NCBI GenBank assembly: GCA_020860715.1
Contig: JAJBTU010000024.1
Span: 30,822 to 94,821 of the forward strand
Length of the DNA stretch: 64,000 nucleotides
Reading direction: 5' to 3'
DNA from: Clostridiales bacterium
GTDB lineage: Bacteria > Bacillota > Clostridia > Lachnospirales > Lachnospiraceae
In this document: positions 15,901-24,628 of the stretch, one piece after another
Numbering within the stretch: position 1 is the first letter of the stretch
How the letters are laid out: each line of letters begins with the position of its first letter
Notes under the pieces: generated by a model
Databases searched by the model: none
The model's input: the letters and a program-made list of their open reading frames with translations, nothing else
Told to the model about the DNA's origin: nothing
Position numbers and translations under genes: made by a program

Positions 15901-18619
15901 TGACGGATGCAGCTTCACCGACGATCAGGTTGGAAGTCTCCACGCCGTCATAGGCCGCCGTCAGAGAGGAATCATAGGAAATATCCTCATACATCCAACA
16001 CCAGTCCCAAAGATCATACCAGCATTCGTCGCCCTCGTCATAGTACTGCGCTTTCACAGCTACGGAATCGCCCCAGATGCCGATACGAATCAGCTGCGGG
16101 AGGAGGTCGTCTCCGGTGCCTTCCACGACCATCCAGCAATTATCTTCATAATCCGCCATCACGACACGATAATTCTTGTTGTCAATCTCGATTGTTTCCT
16201 CCAGATTACTGCCATCCTCGTCCGTATAATACCGTGTCAGCTCATAATCCAGTGCAGACAGATCTACCGTCTCGCCCAGCCCGACATTCTCCGGATCAGC
16301 GGTAAGCTGATACCACTCAGACGTTACATAGACCCAGATGTAATCCTCGGCAATAATATTTTCTCCGTCTTCATCATCCGTCACAAAGACATGAATATCA
16401 CAACCGCCTTCTGACACGCCGGTGACAGACAGGACGCGTTGAACATCTTCATAAGGCCCGTTTATTATTTTTATACTTAAGATATCCTCATCGTAACCAT
16501 CATAATGCAGATAATAGCCCTGGTTCGTATAATCTTCGATCGTATAGGAGTCTGGATCGCCATTCTCATTTATGTAAACACGCTCCAGTGAGGTATCAAT
16601 GGTGATCTTTTCATCCACAAGGATATTCCACTGATCCTCCAGATAGGCCCAGTTCAGATAATAGCGCTCGTCCTCCACATACACTGTAAACTCACAGGTC
16701 TGTTCATCTCCGTTCAGATCCGTATAGGTCGCTTCAAGCTCTGCGTATCCAATGTTCAATGCCTGAATATACCATCCGGAATCCGAATCACTGCTCAGAT
16801 TGATCACATCACTTTCTGCAGATACGGCTTCTCTGTCCTCGTTATACTCATATTGGCGCTCAATCGAAATATTGCTGTAAACGATGTCTTCAGCTTTATC
16901 GGTAGGATGATTATAATCCCGTACATAAGCATAGAACGAATAGAGGTCATAGCCTTCTCCGGCAACAAGCACTTCGTCGCCTGCGGTATTGTATTCCTCA
17001 TATTCTTTCAATACTTCAATCGCATCGCCTCCGAGTCCGGAGCAGGAATCCTCATCTTCACCATACATAAGGTAATAGTCAAAATCGATATTGTATCCTT
17101 CTCTATAATCATCCGGAATCTCATTACTGACTGTGAATGTGATACTTCCATCATCATTGACTTTGTAAGTAACATAGCTGGAGACTTCATCCGGAATATA
17201 CACATTCCACCCGATCGATGTGTCCTCCGGAAATTCAGAGCCGTTCTCCATCGACACGGTAATGGTCTGTTCATGCCCGTTAAAGACATAATAATAGGTC
17301 GGATCTTCTTTCACGCCATATGTTTTCGTGAGTTTCGTCGAGATGTCATAGGAGTCGACATACACACGGGTGTCGTTCAGATAGTCCTCGTTGTCATGCC
17401 ACACCTGTACCCAGAAATTCGTATCCCAGTTAGTCTTGCGCAATACTGCACTGCTTCCATCATCTTTGATTTCCAACGCGTTCGTATCGACAGAGTCTGT
17501 CTCGATCCTCAGCCAGTAGTTTTCGCCATCGATCTCTACTGTATCAGAGTAGTTCTGTCCCTCTCCATCCGTATAGTACCTTGTCAGTGTAAAGTCACCA
17601 TTGTCCAGCGTATAGGTATCGCCAATATGAAAATCCTCCGTCGGGATCGTTTCATCATTATAGGTCAGGACATAGTATTCTTCTGCCACCTTGACATAAA
17701 AGTATTCTGTCGTGAGTTCATATTCCTCTCCATCAATGGCAGAAATGATTACCGTATCCTCTCCGCCCTGTCTTTTTCCGGTAAAGGAGATATAATACCC
17801 TCCGTCTTCCGCCTCTTCAATCGAAAGATCCGTGTATCTGCCGGTAGAAGAGTAGTCGAGTGTGAAATCCGTGATCTCATCATACTCATCCCATTCTTCT
17901 TCGCCATCACTATAGACCACCCTCTGCTCAACGGAAGAAATATAAAGACGAATGGTCTTCCCATTCAGAGTTGTACTGGTGCCATCAATCCAGTCATAGT
18001 TAAACCAGTACTCTACCTCCTTCACCTCCACGTCGGATTCTTCATCCTCACTCGTCAGGCTGATGTCATCCTCTTCGTCATCATCTCCACCGTCCACACT
18101 GCTGCCGTCCAGATCCAGACCGGCCAGCGAGATGCCATCATTCGCGTCTTCAATGGTCTCGGTATCCGTCTCATCCTCCGACTCTTCTTCCACATCAGAA
18201 ACAGCCCCGGTCGTCGCTTCCGTACTGTCGTCGACTGTACCCTCCGCAGTGTCCCCGGTCGACTCCGTATCTGTCGTATCATCAGACACGTCTGTCGTAT
18301 CTGCCGCGTCCGTTGTATCATTAGACGTATCCGTTGTACCAGCCGCATCCGTTGCGCCATCAGACGCATCCGCCGTGTCTGCCGCATCCGCTGTATTATC
18401 ATCAGATGCGGCCGTCGTATCGGTCGTGCTCTCCACGGGGTCCGATACAGCCCCTTCTGCTGCCGTCCCGTCCGTCTTGTCAGACGCCGCGGTTATCTCC
18501 TCCGCTTCCGTCGTCAGCTCGGTCTCCTCCGCCGTGACGGGGCTTCCAATCGTGCCCACCTGTGAGCAGACCAGAACGATCGCAAGCAAAAGCGCCATGA
18601 ATCTCTTTTTGCTCTTCAT
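12959..18619 (-). CDS. Giant cell-wall-anchored surface protein with Ig-like repeats (1,886 residues)
   Basis: An exported surface protein. It has a signal peptide at 1-31 (basic start, LLLAIVLVCSQVGTIG), a Thr/Asp/Ser/Ala-rich acidic linker to about 200, then roughly 1,000 residues of tandem beta-rich modules with recurring phrases such as LTRYYTD and GETVDL. From about 1250 come four or more BIG2/MBG-like modules (pattern DVVSVD..G.V..L.AGTA). A Thr/Glu-rich stalk, VSTGDETPI, a hydrophobic helix and RRMYGRRK close it. The STGD-helix-basic tail resembles the TGD form of a sortase signal, although the canonical LPxTG is not present. AAGGAGG precedes the ATG. It is transcribed divergently from the HTH/kinase pair. 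Ligand unknown; adhesion is inference. Confidence 0.85.
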   Translation of the reverse strand: MKSKKRFMALLLAIVLVCSQVGTIGSPVTAEETELTTEAEEITAASDKTDGTAAEGAVSDPVESTTDTTAASDDNTADAADTADASDGATDAAGTTDTSNDTTDAADTTDVSDDTTDTESTGDTAEGTVDDSTEATTGAVSDVEEESEDETDTETIEDANDGISLAGLDLDGSSVDGGDDDEEDDISLTSEDEESDVEVKEVEYWFNYDWIDGTSTTLNGKTIRLYISSVEQRVVYSDGEEEWDEYDEITDFTLDYSSTGRYTDLSIEEAEDGGYYISFTGKRQGGEDTVIISAIDGEEYELTTEYFYVKVAEEYYVLTYNDETIPTEDFHIGDTYTLDNGDFTLTRYYTDGEGQNYSDTVEIDGENYWLRIETDSVDTNALEIKDDGSSAVLRKTNWDTNFWVQVWHDNEDYLNDTRVYVDSYDISTKLTKTYGVKEDPTYYYVFNGHEQTITVSMENGSEFPEDTSIGWNVYIPDEVSSYVTYKVNDDGSITFTVSNEIPDDYREGYNIDFDYYLMYGEDEDSCSGLGGDAIEVLKEYEEYNTAGDEVLVAGEGYDLYSFYAYVRDYNHPTDKAEDIVYSNISIERQYEYNEDREAVSAESDVINLSSDSDSGWYIQALNIGYAELEATYTDLNGDEQTCEFTVYVEDERYYLNWAYLEDQWNILVDEKITIDTSLERVYINENGDPDSYTIEDYTNQGYYLHYDGYDEDILSIKIINGPYEDVQRVLSVTGVSEGGCDIHVFVTDDEDGENIIAEDYIWVYVTSEWYQLTADPENVGLGETVDLSALDYELTRYYTDEDGSNLEETIEIDNKNYRVVMADYEDNCWMVVEGTGDDLLPQLIRIGIWGDSVAVKAQYYDEGDECWYDLWDWCWMYEDISYDSSLTAAYDGVETSNLIVGEAASVTLEEYWKNDYAFPDGYVVYYSVYIEGEEGWKDASDYAICTVKDNVLTLTANSDEYTYVVCATAYYEDIEFSYAELYLSATEETVTYYAESDAWRILKGASTTLHAYQIEYSTEYPEGEVTELQITKVGAMQPLWSDDEDPDLSIFSFDVSDATEDGLEVTGIDEGWRCMYIYATVDGENVRCDNMDEDERYIYIEVTSGYYYLDLEDSYTISLQEEDHTIPLTLSEILHLTYVDEDDGTVDKTVGLGDLSEKAYISFSYSDEDGEEVISYAEDIITASAEDGTITIEGLNGGETELLIAVYDYDEEGEKYEIAEEWIMVYVQGKNDAEITQSDGSEAVTEYTKAVGDEFSLDLDTNSDSDIQYKVIEGTDVVKVDEDGNVTVTGTGTAVIKAWVEESDTYYEAEITIYVGSKYTATIDANDITVTYGLDKVALEATVDSDASLTYEVTDGSDVVSVDGDGIVTVLRAGTAKVTISAAETDKYYAAEDVVVTVTVDKATAKITGTASYEKYTTDSAFTLDSSLNHDETSLTYAVSVNSDVVSVDEKGEVKILKAGTAEITVSAVGTDNYNAAENLVISVTVVKAAASITPATSTQAVTYGQSIVLSTANLGLTVVGDGTPTYTVTSGTDVLSISGTTATTLKAGTAVITVSMAATDTYSAAEPVTITVTVNKADGTGSVTITGWVAGEDANTPTVTSATNGTDSVTFYYKVTGADDSTYTTTVPTTAGSYTVKAVFAATDCYNEVSATCDFTILDLSGYVKYDTNVTSLDDITLPDGWSWASGQEIISGAINYVQAVNDSTRETITVPVALIPHITSNDTFTKNVDTSAVIRCSGDLNYFRQVAVDGTVVATTNYTATSGSTILTFTEDYMNSLSVGEHTVALTYDSGTVSATLTVLTQSSNEETESETDTEAETETETETDTEEATETTTTASGESETTGSDSVSTGDETPIATTLAVMLLAAALLIAGAAYRRMYGRRK

Positions 18620-18706
18620 AGAAAAACCTCCTTATTCATGTCATGATTGAAAACAAACAAAGTTCTGACATCTACCGCGATTCTATCACCTTTCGATTTT
18701 CCAATG

Positions 18707-18783
18707 GTGTCCTGAAAAAAGACTTCGTAGATTATTTTCGAAGTCTCCCCAAAGAAGATTTATTGTGTCCTAAAAAAAGACTT
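18707..18783. promoter_or_regulatory. Pair of 19-bp direct repeats in the divergent intergenic region
   Basis: GTGTCCTGAAAAAAGACTT (18707-18725) and GTGTCCTAAAAAAAGACTT (18765-18783) differ at one base and start 58 bp apart, between the surface-protein start (18619) and the HTH-gene promoter. The spacing is about five and a half helical turns. They are candidate binding sites for the adjacent HTH protein. Confidence 0.5.
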
Positions 18784-18805
18784 TTTTTAAGAGTTTCCAA
18801 AAGGT

Positions 18806-18835
18806 TTGTCAGTTTTTAGCGAACTATGATATACT
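18806..18835 (+). promoter_or_regulatory. Putative promoter of the HTH-kinase operon
   Basis: TTGTCA (18806-18811), 18 bp, TATACT (18830-18835), placed about 55 bp before the first start codon. Confidence 0.5.
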
Positions 18836-18897
18836 TATGGAAATCAGCGAAACGACTTACGTCTTCTACTATAATTTAAACATCAGGAGGGGTTGCC

Positions 18898-19386
18898 TTG
18901 TCGAAGCAGAATAAAAAAGACATCTCAACATCCCAGCTTCTCTCAATCATCAAAAAGTCAAATGAGTTTTCTGAAGTGACCGGGACATATCACGATCAGG
19001 AGGAAGAACCTCTCTTCTGCCATTTCCTGTATGCCACGATGCAGAAGCACGACAAGGCGCCGACGGATGTGATCATGGAGAGCGGCATCGAGCGGTCCTA
19101 TTTTTATCATGTATTAAGCGGGCAGAAGACACCCGGCCGCAATATTGTGCTGCGTATCAGTCTGTGTCTTTCCGCAACGCTTACCGAGACGAACCAGCTG
19201 CTGAGGCTTTCCCGGCAGGGCATATTGTATCCGAAGGTTAAAAGGGATGCGGCGATCATTTTCGCGATTGAGAAGAAATACACCATGCAGCAGGCGAATG
19301 ACCTGCTGATCCAGGAGGGCGAGCTGCCCCTGTATAAAAGAGAATCGGGGGGGGGAATGAGAGGCCATGAATCAGCGGTCGGGTGA
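18898..19386 (+). CDS. Small helix-turn-helix protein, partner of the LRR kinase
   Basis: A 162-residue cytoplasmic protein. A lambda-repressor-like HTH is visible at about 45-105 (ATMQKHDKAPTDVIMESGIE, RSYFYHVLSGQKTPGRNIVL, then ISLCLSATLTETNQLLRLS), preceded by an unstructured N-terminus. The start is TTG at 18898 with AGGAGGGG just upstream. The last codons include a G9 tract (19347-19355) and overlap the kinase start by 20 bp, so the two are translationally coupled. It may be the kinase's output regulator or substrate, and may bind the repeats at 18707-18783 (inference). No closer family can be named. Confidence 0.72.
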   Translation: MSKQNKKDISTSQLLSIIKKSNEFSEVTGTYHDQEEEPLFCHFLYATMQKHDKAPTDVIMESGIERSYFYHVLSGQKTPGRNIVLRISLCLSATLTETNQLLRLSRQGILYPKVKRDAAIIFAIEKKYTMQQANDLLIQEGELPLYKRESGGGMRGHESAVG

Positions 19387-21433
19387 CGTGCCGTTTTCGC
19401 TTCCTGACGATCTGGCAGCGGTCTATGAAGTAAAATCCTGTCTGAAATATTCTGTGCAGGCCGGTACCGGCACTTACCTGCTCCGCAAAAGAGAGACAGG
19501 CGGCCTCTACCTTTTAAAGACGGCTGCAGATCCTGAATATGCGGCACAGCTTATCAATGAACAGAAGGTCCTGAATGCCATCCATGCCTCGGAGGATTCC
19601 AGCTATCCGAAGCTTTTTCCGGCTGCTGTTTTTCTGGAAAAATACCCCCCCGACGGTGAGATTTTTTACATTCGTACTTATATAGAAGGGAAAACTCTGG
19701 AAGAGCTGTGCGAGACCAATTATGAAAAGCCGGGGATTCCTCTGATGCAGGCTCTCGACTATATGATCTCACTGACCGACCTTCTGCGTTTTCTGCACTC
19801 TATGACTCCGCCTTTGATCCACCGGGACATCAAGCCGCAGAACATCATCGTGGACACAGACGGCAGATGTCACTATATTGATCTTGGCATTTCCCGTTTT
19901 TATCAGCCGGATAAGCGCAGCGATACGCTTGTAATGGGAACACAGCTGACCGCGCCGCCGGAACAGTTTGGCTACAAGCAGAGCGATACGAGAAGCGACC
20001 TGTATTCGCTCGGACTCATGCTCCTCTATTGTCTGACCGGGGAATACTCGCCGACCGATGCTCTTCTCTCTGAACTTGATGAGCCGATTGCTGCCATCAT
20101 CCGTCACGCGACAATGTTTGACCCCGATCAGCGCTACCAGAGTGCAGACGAGCTGCTTGCCGATCTGCTGGCTGTGCGCTTTCCGCAGCTCTACCCGGCC
20201 GGAGAGGTCTGTACGGCGGGGATCACCGAAACTTCAGATGCCCCGGGCCATTTTGCACCTTTGCGGATTTTGGCCGTCGTGTTTGCGGGCATCCTTATTC
20301 TTGCTACAGCCATCTGGATGAATCGGGGGACTTTCTACTCTCTTTTTAGCGAAAACGCTTCCGGCAATTCATCCGAGTCCGATGTCACATCCGAGTCCGG
20401 CAGCGATAACTCTGATTCTTCGAACGCAATTTACACGTTCACTGAGCCGCTGATCGAGGAAGCGGTGCGTTCCCAGCTTGGGATCAGTGAAGAGGAATCC
20501 ATCACAGAGAAGGATCTGGAACAGATTGTCTCTCTGCATATTTTCGGACTTCAGATTTATTCAGATGATGAGGAATTCTGGTTTCAGGGGAATTATCCAT
20601 TTGTTTATGATAATGAAATGCAGGAATCAGGACTCTATGAACGGACAGGCACGATCTCGTCTCTGGAAGATATCACGCATATGCCAAACCTCCACACGCT
20701 CTGTCTTTACCGGCAGCAGATCAAAGATCTTTCCGTCCTTGCGGACTCTGATCTGACGATCACGGAGCTTGGGCTTGGCTACAATCCGCTGACGGATCTG
20801 TCGCCTCTTTCGGAAAACGCGGATATCGAGACCCTGAATCTGGCCGGACTGGGGATATCAGACGTTTCCGTAATCTCTACACTTGACAATCTGAAAAATC
20901 TCAACATCAGCTCGACCAATATCCGCTCGCTGGCCGGGCTGGAGAACTGCGCCATTGAGGAATTGAACATCTACGATCTGGATCTGGCTGATTATTCCCA
21001 ATTGTCCTCATTGGAACACCTGACCTCATTGGAGATCAACCATCTTTCAAATGCCATAATCTCCGCCGTGAGTGAGACCTCATTGACCTCACTCTTCATC
21101 CATTCGGCAAATGGCATTCCAATCAGTCAGCTTTCTGAAATCTCTACGCTGGAAACCCTCGGTGTAATCGTGGGAAATATGGATGAGGTCTCTCTGGACG
21201 CGATCAACCTGCCCTGCCTTTGGAATCTTGACATCAAGAATGCGACCATCTCGGATTTTTCCGGTCTGTCCTCTCTGGAGTCCCTGACCACGCTGACAAT
21301 CTACGCAAGCACCTGCTTAAGCTACGACGGGCTCTCCGACATTCCAAACCTGCACATCATCAACTGCACCGAAGAGCAGGCCGAGACCATTCGTGCGCAG
21401 TATCCGGATGCGGATTACTATTATGCGTATTGA
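19367..21433 (+). CDS. Membrane Ser/Thr protein kinase with leucine-rich-repeat ectodomain
   Basis: A 688-residue single-pass receptor kinase. The cytoplasmic kinase domain (about 18-275) has Lys-51 (LYLLKTA), HRD at 152-154, Asn-159 and DLG (172-174) in place of DFG; it also has an APPE-type motif (TAPPEQFGYK) and DLYSLG. It lacks a clear glycine-rich loop. One transmembrane helix lies at 300-318, then a Ser-rich linker and about ten leucine-rich repeats (for example LTDLSPLSENADIETLNLAG) to the C-terminus outside the cell. Bacterial PASTA kinases sense wall fragments; here LRRs replace PASTA, so a protein or carbohydrate ligand is likely (inference). Translation is coupled to the HTH gene. 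Confidence 0.85.
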   Translation: MNQRSGDVPFSLPDDLAAVYEVKSCLKYSVQAGTGTYLLRKRETGGLYLLKTAADPEYAAQLINEQKVLNAIHASEDSSYPKLFPAAVFLEKYPPDGEIFYIRTYIEGKTLEELCETNYEKPGIPLMQALDYMISLTDLLRFLHSMTPPLIHRDIKPQNIIVDTDGRCHYIDLGISRFYQPDKRSDTLVMGTQLTAPPEQFGYKQSDTRSDLYSLGLMLLYCLTGEYSPTDALLSELDEPIAAIIRHATMFDPDQRYQSADELLADLLAVRFPQLYPAGEVCTAGITETSDAPGHFAPLRILAVVFAGILILATAIWMNRGTFYSLFSENASGNSSESDVTSESGSDNSDSSNAIYTFTEPLIEEAVRSQLGISEEESITEKDLEQIVSLHIFGLQIYSDDEEFWFQGNYPFVYDNEMQESGLYERTGTISSLEDITHMPNLHTLCLYRQQIKDLSVLADSDLTITELGLGYNPLTDLSPLSENADIETLNLAGLGISDVSVISTLDNLKNLNISSTNIRSLAGLENCAIEELNIYDLDLADYSQLSSLEHLTSLEINHLSNAIISAVSETSLTSLFIHSANGIPISQLSEISTLETLGVIVGNMDEVSLDAINLPCLWNLDIKNATISDFSGLSSLESLTTLTIYASTCLSYDGLSDIPNLHIINCTEEQAETIRAQYPDADYYYAY

Positions 21434-21521
21434 TTTATGCCGTTTCTTCTTGGGATGAACGCTGTACAATCTGTAGTTCACAGCCAAGTGCATTAACGAT
21501 GTTCAGCAAAAACTTTAACGT

Positions 21522-21556
21522 ACAGCCGGAGCATTTCGCGCTCCGGCTGTTTTTAT
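21522..21556 (+). terminator. Terminator of the HTH-kinase operon
   Basis: ACAGCCGGAGC (21522-21532) and GCTCCGGCTGT (21540-21550) form an 11-bp stem with a 7-nt loop, followed by TTTTATTTT on the plus strand. Confidence 0.9.
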
Positions 21557-21557
21557 T

Positions 21558-22685
21558 TTACTTTATATTCACGATCTCGTACTCTGCGCTGCCCAGTCCG
21601 ATCTTTACCGCATGCTCAATGGAAGACTTCCAGTTGGTGTCCGGCGATACGCGGCCGAAATGGTCACGGTCCTCGTGCGTGTGCTGCTCCACGGAATCTC
21701 CGAGCATACTGTTGCGAAGCGGCGGCTGTGCGTTGACCGCGTCAACACAGGCCATGTCGAGCGCGACCGGATCGAAGGATGCGAACATGCCGACATCCGG
21801 CACGATCGCGGCGTCGTTCTCCGCATGGCAGTCGCAGAATGGCGAAACATCAATGACCAGACTGATGTGGAAGCAGGGGCGGTCCTGACAGACTGCCATC
21901 GAGTATTCCGCAATCTTGCAGTTCAGGATATCGTTTGCCTCATCGCTTGCAGGCTGTACCGCGTCCTTCGGACAGACGCCGATGCAGCGGCCGCAGCCGA
22001 CACATTTTGCATGATCTATAGAGGCTTTTTTTATCTCTTCATTTACTGCCGCCGCGCCGTGCGCACAGATTCTTGTACACTTTCCGCAGCCAACACAGAG
22101 GTCCTGATCGACATGCGGCTTCCCGGCGCTGTGCATCTCCATCTTTCCGGCGCGGGAACCGCAGCCCATGCCGATGTTTTTCAGCGTGCCGCCAAAGCCG
22201 GTCGCCTCGTGGCCTTTAAAATGGGTCAGGGAAATAAAAACATCCGCATCCATGACCGCACGTCCGATCTTTGCTTCTTTTACGTATTCTCCGTTTTTCA
22301 CCGGAACCAGTTCTTCATCGGTCCCTTTTAATCCGTCCGCGATCAGCACGTGGCAGCCGGTCGCATAGGGCACAAAACCGTTGCCGTAGGCGGAGTCAAT
22401 GTGGTCAAGCGCATTTTTGCGGCCGCCGACATAAAGGGTGTTGCAGTCGGTCAGAAATGGTCTGCCGCCGAGTTCCTTTACTACGTCCGCCACCGCTTTC
22501 GCGTAATTCGGGCGAAGGAACGCGAGGTTGCCCGGTTCACCAAAATGCATTTTGATCGCAACATACTGATCCGTGAAATCAATCTTACCAATCCCGGCTT
22601 TCCGGATCAGACGCTGCAGTTTGCCCGGAAGCGTGTCGCCGTCATGGACACGCAGGTCTGTAAAATATACTTTCGATTTTTCCAT
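21558..22685 (-). CDS. DUF362 protein with two [4Fe-4S] ferredoxin clusters
   Basis: A 375-residue cytoplasmic iron-sulfur protein of the DUF362 family. The DUF362 region (about 40-185, with KMHFGEPGN and SLTHFKGHEATGFGGTLKN) is followed by two ferredoxin motifs: CVGCGKCTRIC (Cys 197, 200, 203, 207) and CVGCGRCIGVC (228, 231, 234, 238), then the DUF362 C-terminal part (FDPVALDMACVD). The family is widespread in anaerobes and thought to serve in electron transfer, but no reaction is established. It is probably co-transcribed with the aminopeptidase 19 bp upstream. It converges with the kinase operon. Confidence 0.85.
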   Translation of the reverse strand: MEKSKVYFTDLRVHDGDTLPGKLQRLIRKAGIGKIDFTDQYVAIKMHFGEPGNLAFLRPNYAKAVADVVKELGGRPFLTDCNTLYVGGRKNALDHIDSAYGNGFVPYATGCHVLIADGLKGTDEELVPVKNGEYVKEAKIGRAVMDADVFISLTHFKGHEATGFGGTLKNIGMGCGSRAGKMEMHSAGKPHVDQDLCVGCGKCTRICAHGAAAVNEEIKKASIDHAKCVGCGRCIGVCPKDAVQPASDEANDILNCKIAEYSMAVCQDRPCFHISLVIDVSPFCDCHAENDAAIVPDVGMFASFDPVALDMACVDAVNAQPPLRNSMLGDSVEQHTHEDRDHFGRVSPDTNWKSSIEHAVKIGLGSAEYEIVNIK

Positions 22686-22704
22686 ATCCTGTTATTCCTC
22701 CCGA

Positions 22705-24114
22705 CTACGCTTCCATCAGGAACGCGCAGTATCCCTTCTTTGCCTCATAGACGTCAGCCTTACTGGTGACTTCCATCGGCGCGTGCATATTCAGCACCGC
22801 CACACCGCTGTCTATTACTTCCATGCCATAAAGCGCGGATATGTAGGCGATCGTCCCGCCGCCGCCGATATCTACCTTGCCCAGCTCCGCGGTCTGATAT
22901 GCCACCTTGTGCCGATCCAGCAGGGCGCGGATTGCCGCGATGTATTCCGCGTTCGCGTCGTTGCTGCCGCTCTTCCCGCGGGAACCAGTAAATTTGTTGA
23001 ACACCAGTCCTTTTCCAAAGTAAGCGCTGTTCTTCTTTTCAAAAACACTTCCATACAGCGGATCGTAGGCCGCGCTCACATCAGAAGAAAGCATCCGGCT
23101 GTTCTTAAGCGCACGGCGCAGCGCGAGTTCGCTGTATTGTCCGGCGCAGTCCATCAGCTCCGCAACGGTATTTTCAAAGAAGCGGGACTGCATGCCGGTC
23201 GCTCCGACACTCCCGATCTCTTCCTTATCTACCAGCAGGCAGCAGCAGGTGTATTCCTGCGCCGGCACGCTAAGAAGTGCCTCCAGCGAGGTGTACGCGC
23301 AGACACGGTCATCCTGTCCGTAGGCCATGATCATGCTGCGGTCCAGCCCGCAGTCCCTGGCTTTTTCTGCCGGTACAATCTCCAGTTCGGCGGAAAGGAA
23401 GTCTTCCTCTTCCATATTATATGTATTTTTGAGGATTGCGAGGATGTTCTGTTTTACCGTTTCTTTTTCCGCTTCGTCCTGTTCATCGGCGCTTCCCGCT
23501 TTCGGCTGCGGACGGCTCCCGATCAGAATATCCAGCTTTTCACCTTCTATCACAACGCGGGCTTTTTTCTCCATCTGCTCTCCCGACAAATGAACCAGCA
23601 GATCCGATACAAAGACTACCGGGTCGTCTTCTTTCTCCCCGATGCACACCTGCACCTTCGTGCCGTCCTTCTTTGCCACTACGCCATGGATCGCGAGCGG
23701 AACCGTCACCCACTGGTATTTTTTGATCCCGCCGTAATAATGCGTATCCAGATAAGCCAGCTCGGTATCCTCATACAGCGGATCCTGCTTCACATCGAGA
23801 CGCGGTGAATCGATATGCGCGCCCAGAATCCGCATTCCTTTTTCCAGCGGCTGTTCTCCGATCACGAACAGCGCGATCGTTTTCTCCATGCCGACTGCGT
23901 ACACTTTATCTCCTGCCTGCAGGCGACTGCCGGACGCACGTACCTCATCCAGGCTGCGGTAGCCCTGCGCGCGCACAATGCGCACCGTCTCCGTCACACA
24001 CTCGCGCTCGGTTTTCCCGGCGTCCAGAAATGCCCTGTAGCGTTTTGCCAAAGCCTCCAGTTCTTCAAGCTGTTCTTCCGTGTAAGTATTCCATGCGTTG
24101 TCTTTCTGTATCAA
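22705..24114 (-). CDS. M18 family aspartyl-type aminopeptidase
   Basis: A 469-residue zinc aminopeptidase that removes N-terminal residues from cytosolic peptides. The M18 motif GAHIDSPRLDVKQDP (about 98-112) supplies His-100 and Asp-102 for metal binding; DKEEIGSVGATG carries the catalytic Glu pair, and NMHAPMEVTSK near the C-terminus supplies the last metal His. Length fits the clostridial M18 aminopeptidase I group. No signal peptide. It lies between DUF362 and the GatB/YqeY gene on the same strand and is probably part of a housekeeping operon. Confidence 0.92.
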   Translation of the reverse strand: MIQKDNAWNTYTEEQLEELEALAKRYRAFLDAGKTERECVTETVRIVRAQGYRSLDEVRASGSRLQAGDKVYAVGMEKTIALFVIGEQPLEKGMRILGAHIDSPRLDVKQDPLYEDTELAYLDTHYYGGIKKYQWVTVPLAIHGVVAKKDGTKVQVCIGEKEDDPVVFVSDLLVHLSGEQMEKKARVVIEGEKLDILIGSRPQPKAGSADEQDEAEKETVKQNILAILKNTYNMEEEDFLSAELEIVPAEKARDCGLDRSMIMAYGQDDRVCAYTSLEALLSVPAQEYTCCCLLVDKEEIGSVGATGMQSRFFENTVAELMDCAGQYSELALRRALKNSRMLSSDVSAAYDPLYGSVFEKKNSAYFGKGLVFNKFTGSRGKSGSNDANAEYIAAIRALLDRHKVAYQTAELGKVDIGGGGTIAYISALYGMEVIDSGVAVLNMHAPMEVTSKADVYEAKKGYCAFLMEA

Positions 24115-24147
24115 TGATTCTTCCTTCTTTCGTTTTTACTGTAATTT

Positions 24148-24585
24148 TTACTGGCACAGCTCGGCTACGACCTGATTGATCACCTTGCCGTCCGCTTTGC
24201 CCTTCAGCTCGGCCATTACCGCTTTCATGATCTGACCTTTGTTCTTCGTCGCCAGCACATCTGCGAATTTGTCCTGCAGGATCGCCTTTACTTCCTCCGC
24301 AGTCAGCAGCTTCGGCGCATACTCGGAGATCACATCATAGCGGAACTGATATTCCGCCTTCAGATCCGCGCGCGAATCCGGGCAGGTGTCGATCTGTTCT
24401 TTCACCGTCTTCATCTCCTTTAAGATGACGCGGTTCACCATCTCCTCTGGAATGTCGTCGCGGCAGCCCTCATCGATTGCCACCTTCTTTACCGCGGAAA
24501 TCAGGGACGAGATGGCCTCCTTGCGCGGCTTGTCTTTCGCCTTCATAGCTGCTACCATGTCTTTTCTTAGTAATTCGATGTCCAT
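24148..24585 (-). CDS. GatB/YqeY domain protein
   Basis: A 145-residue all-helical protein of the GatB/YqeY family, related to the tail of amidotransferase subunit GatB that contacts tRNA. It begins MDIELLRKDMVAAMKAKDK, with conserved GQIMKAVM and VNQVV-like C-terminal segments. AGAGGAG precedes the ATG at 24585; a longer frame to 24696 has no ribosome site. Biological role is unresolved in the family. Upstream are two hairpins and galK. Confidence 0.9.
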   Translation of the reverse strand: MDIELLRKDMVAAMKAKDKPRKEAISSLISAVKKVAIDEGCRDDIPEEMVNRVILKEMKTVKEQIDTCPDSRADLKAEYQFRYDVISEYAPKLLTAEEVKAILQDKFADVLATKNKGQIMKAVMAELKGKADGKVINQVVAELCQ

Positions 24586-24628
24586 AAATTTGCTCCTCTC
24601 TACATAAAATAGGTGAGCCGCCGCATAC

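Noticed and set aside
16853..18565. A 570-codon plus-strand open frame opposite the giant surface-protein gene.
   Set aside because: It is the antisense of a repetitive Asp/Thr/Tyr-coding sequence, has no ribosome site or recognisable domain and is fully explained by codon bias of the real gene.
19347..19386. Phase-variable in-frame fusion of HTH protein to kinase through the G9 tract.
   Set aside because: With G8 the frame meets TGA at 19358 before the kinase start, and with G10 it meets TGA at 19368, so no fusion protein can arise.
22573..23808. A 411-codon plus-strand frame across the M18 aminopeptidase gene.
   Set aside because: The minus-strand gene has complete catalytic motifs; the plus frame has Arg/His-rich shadow composition.
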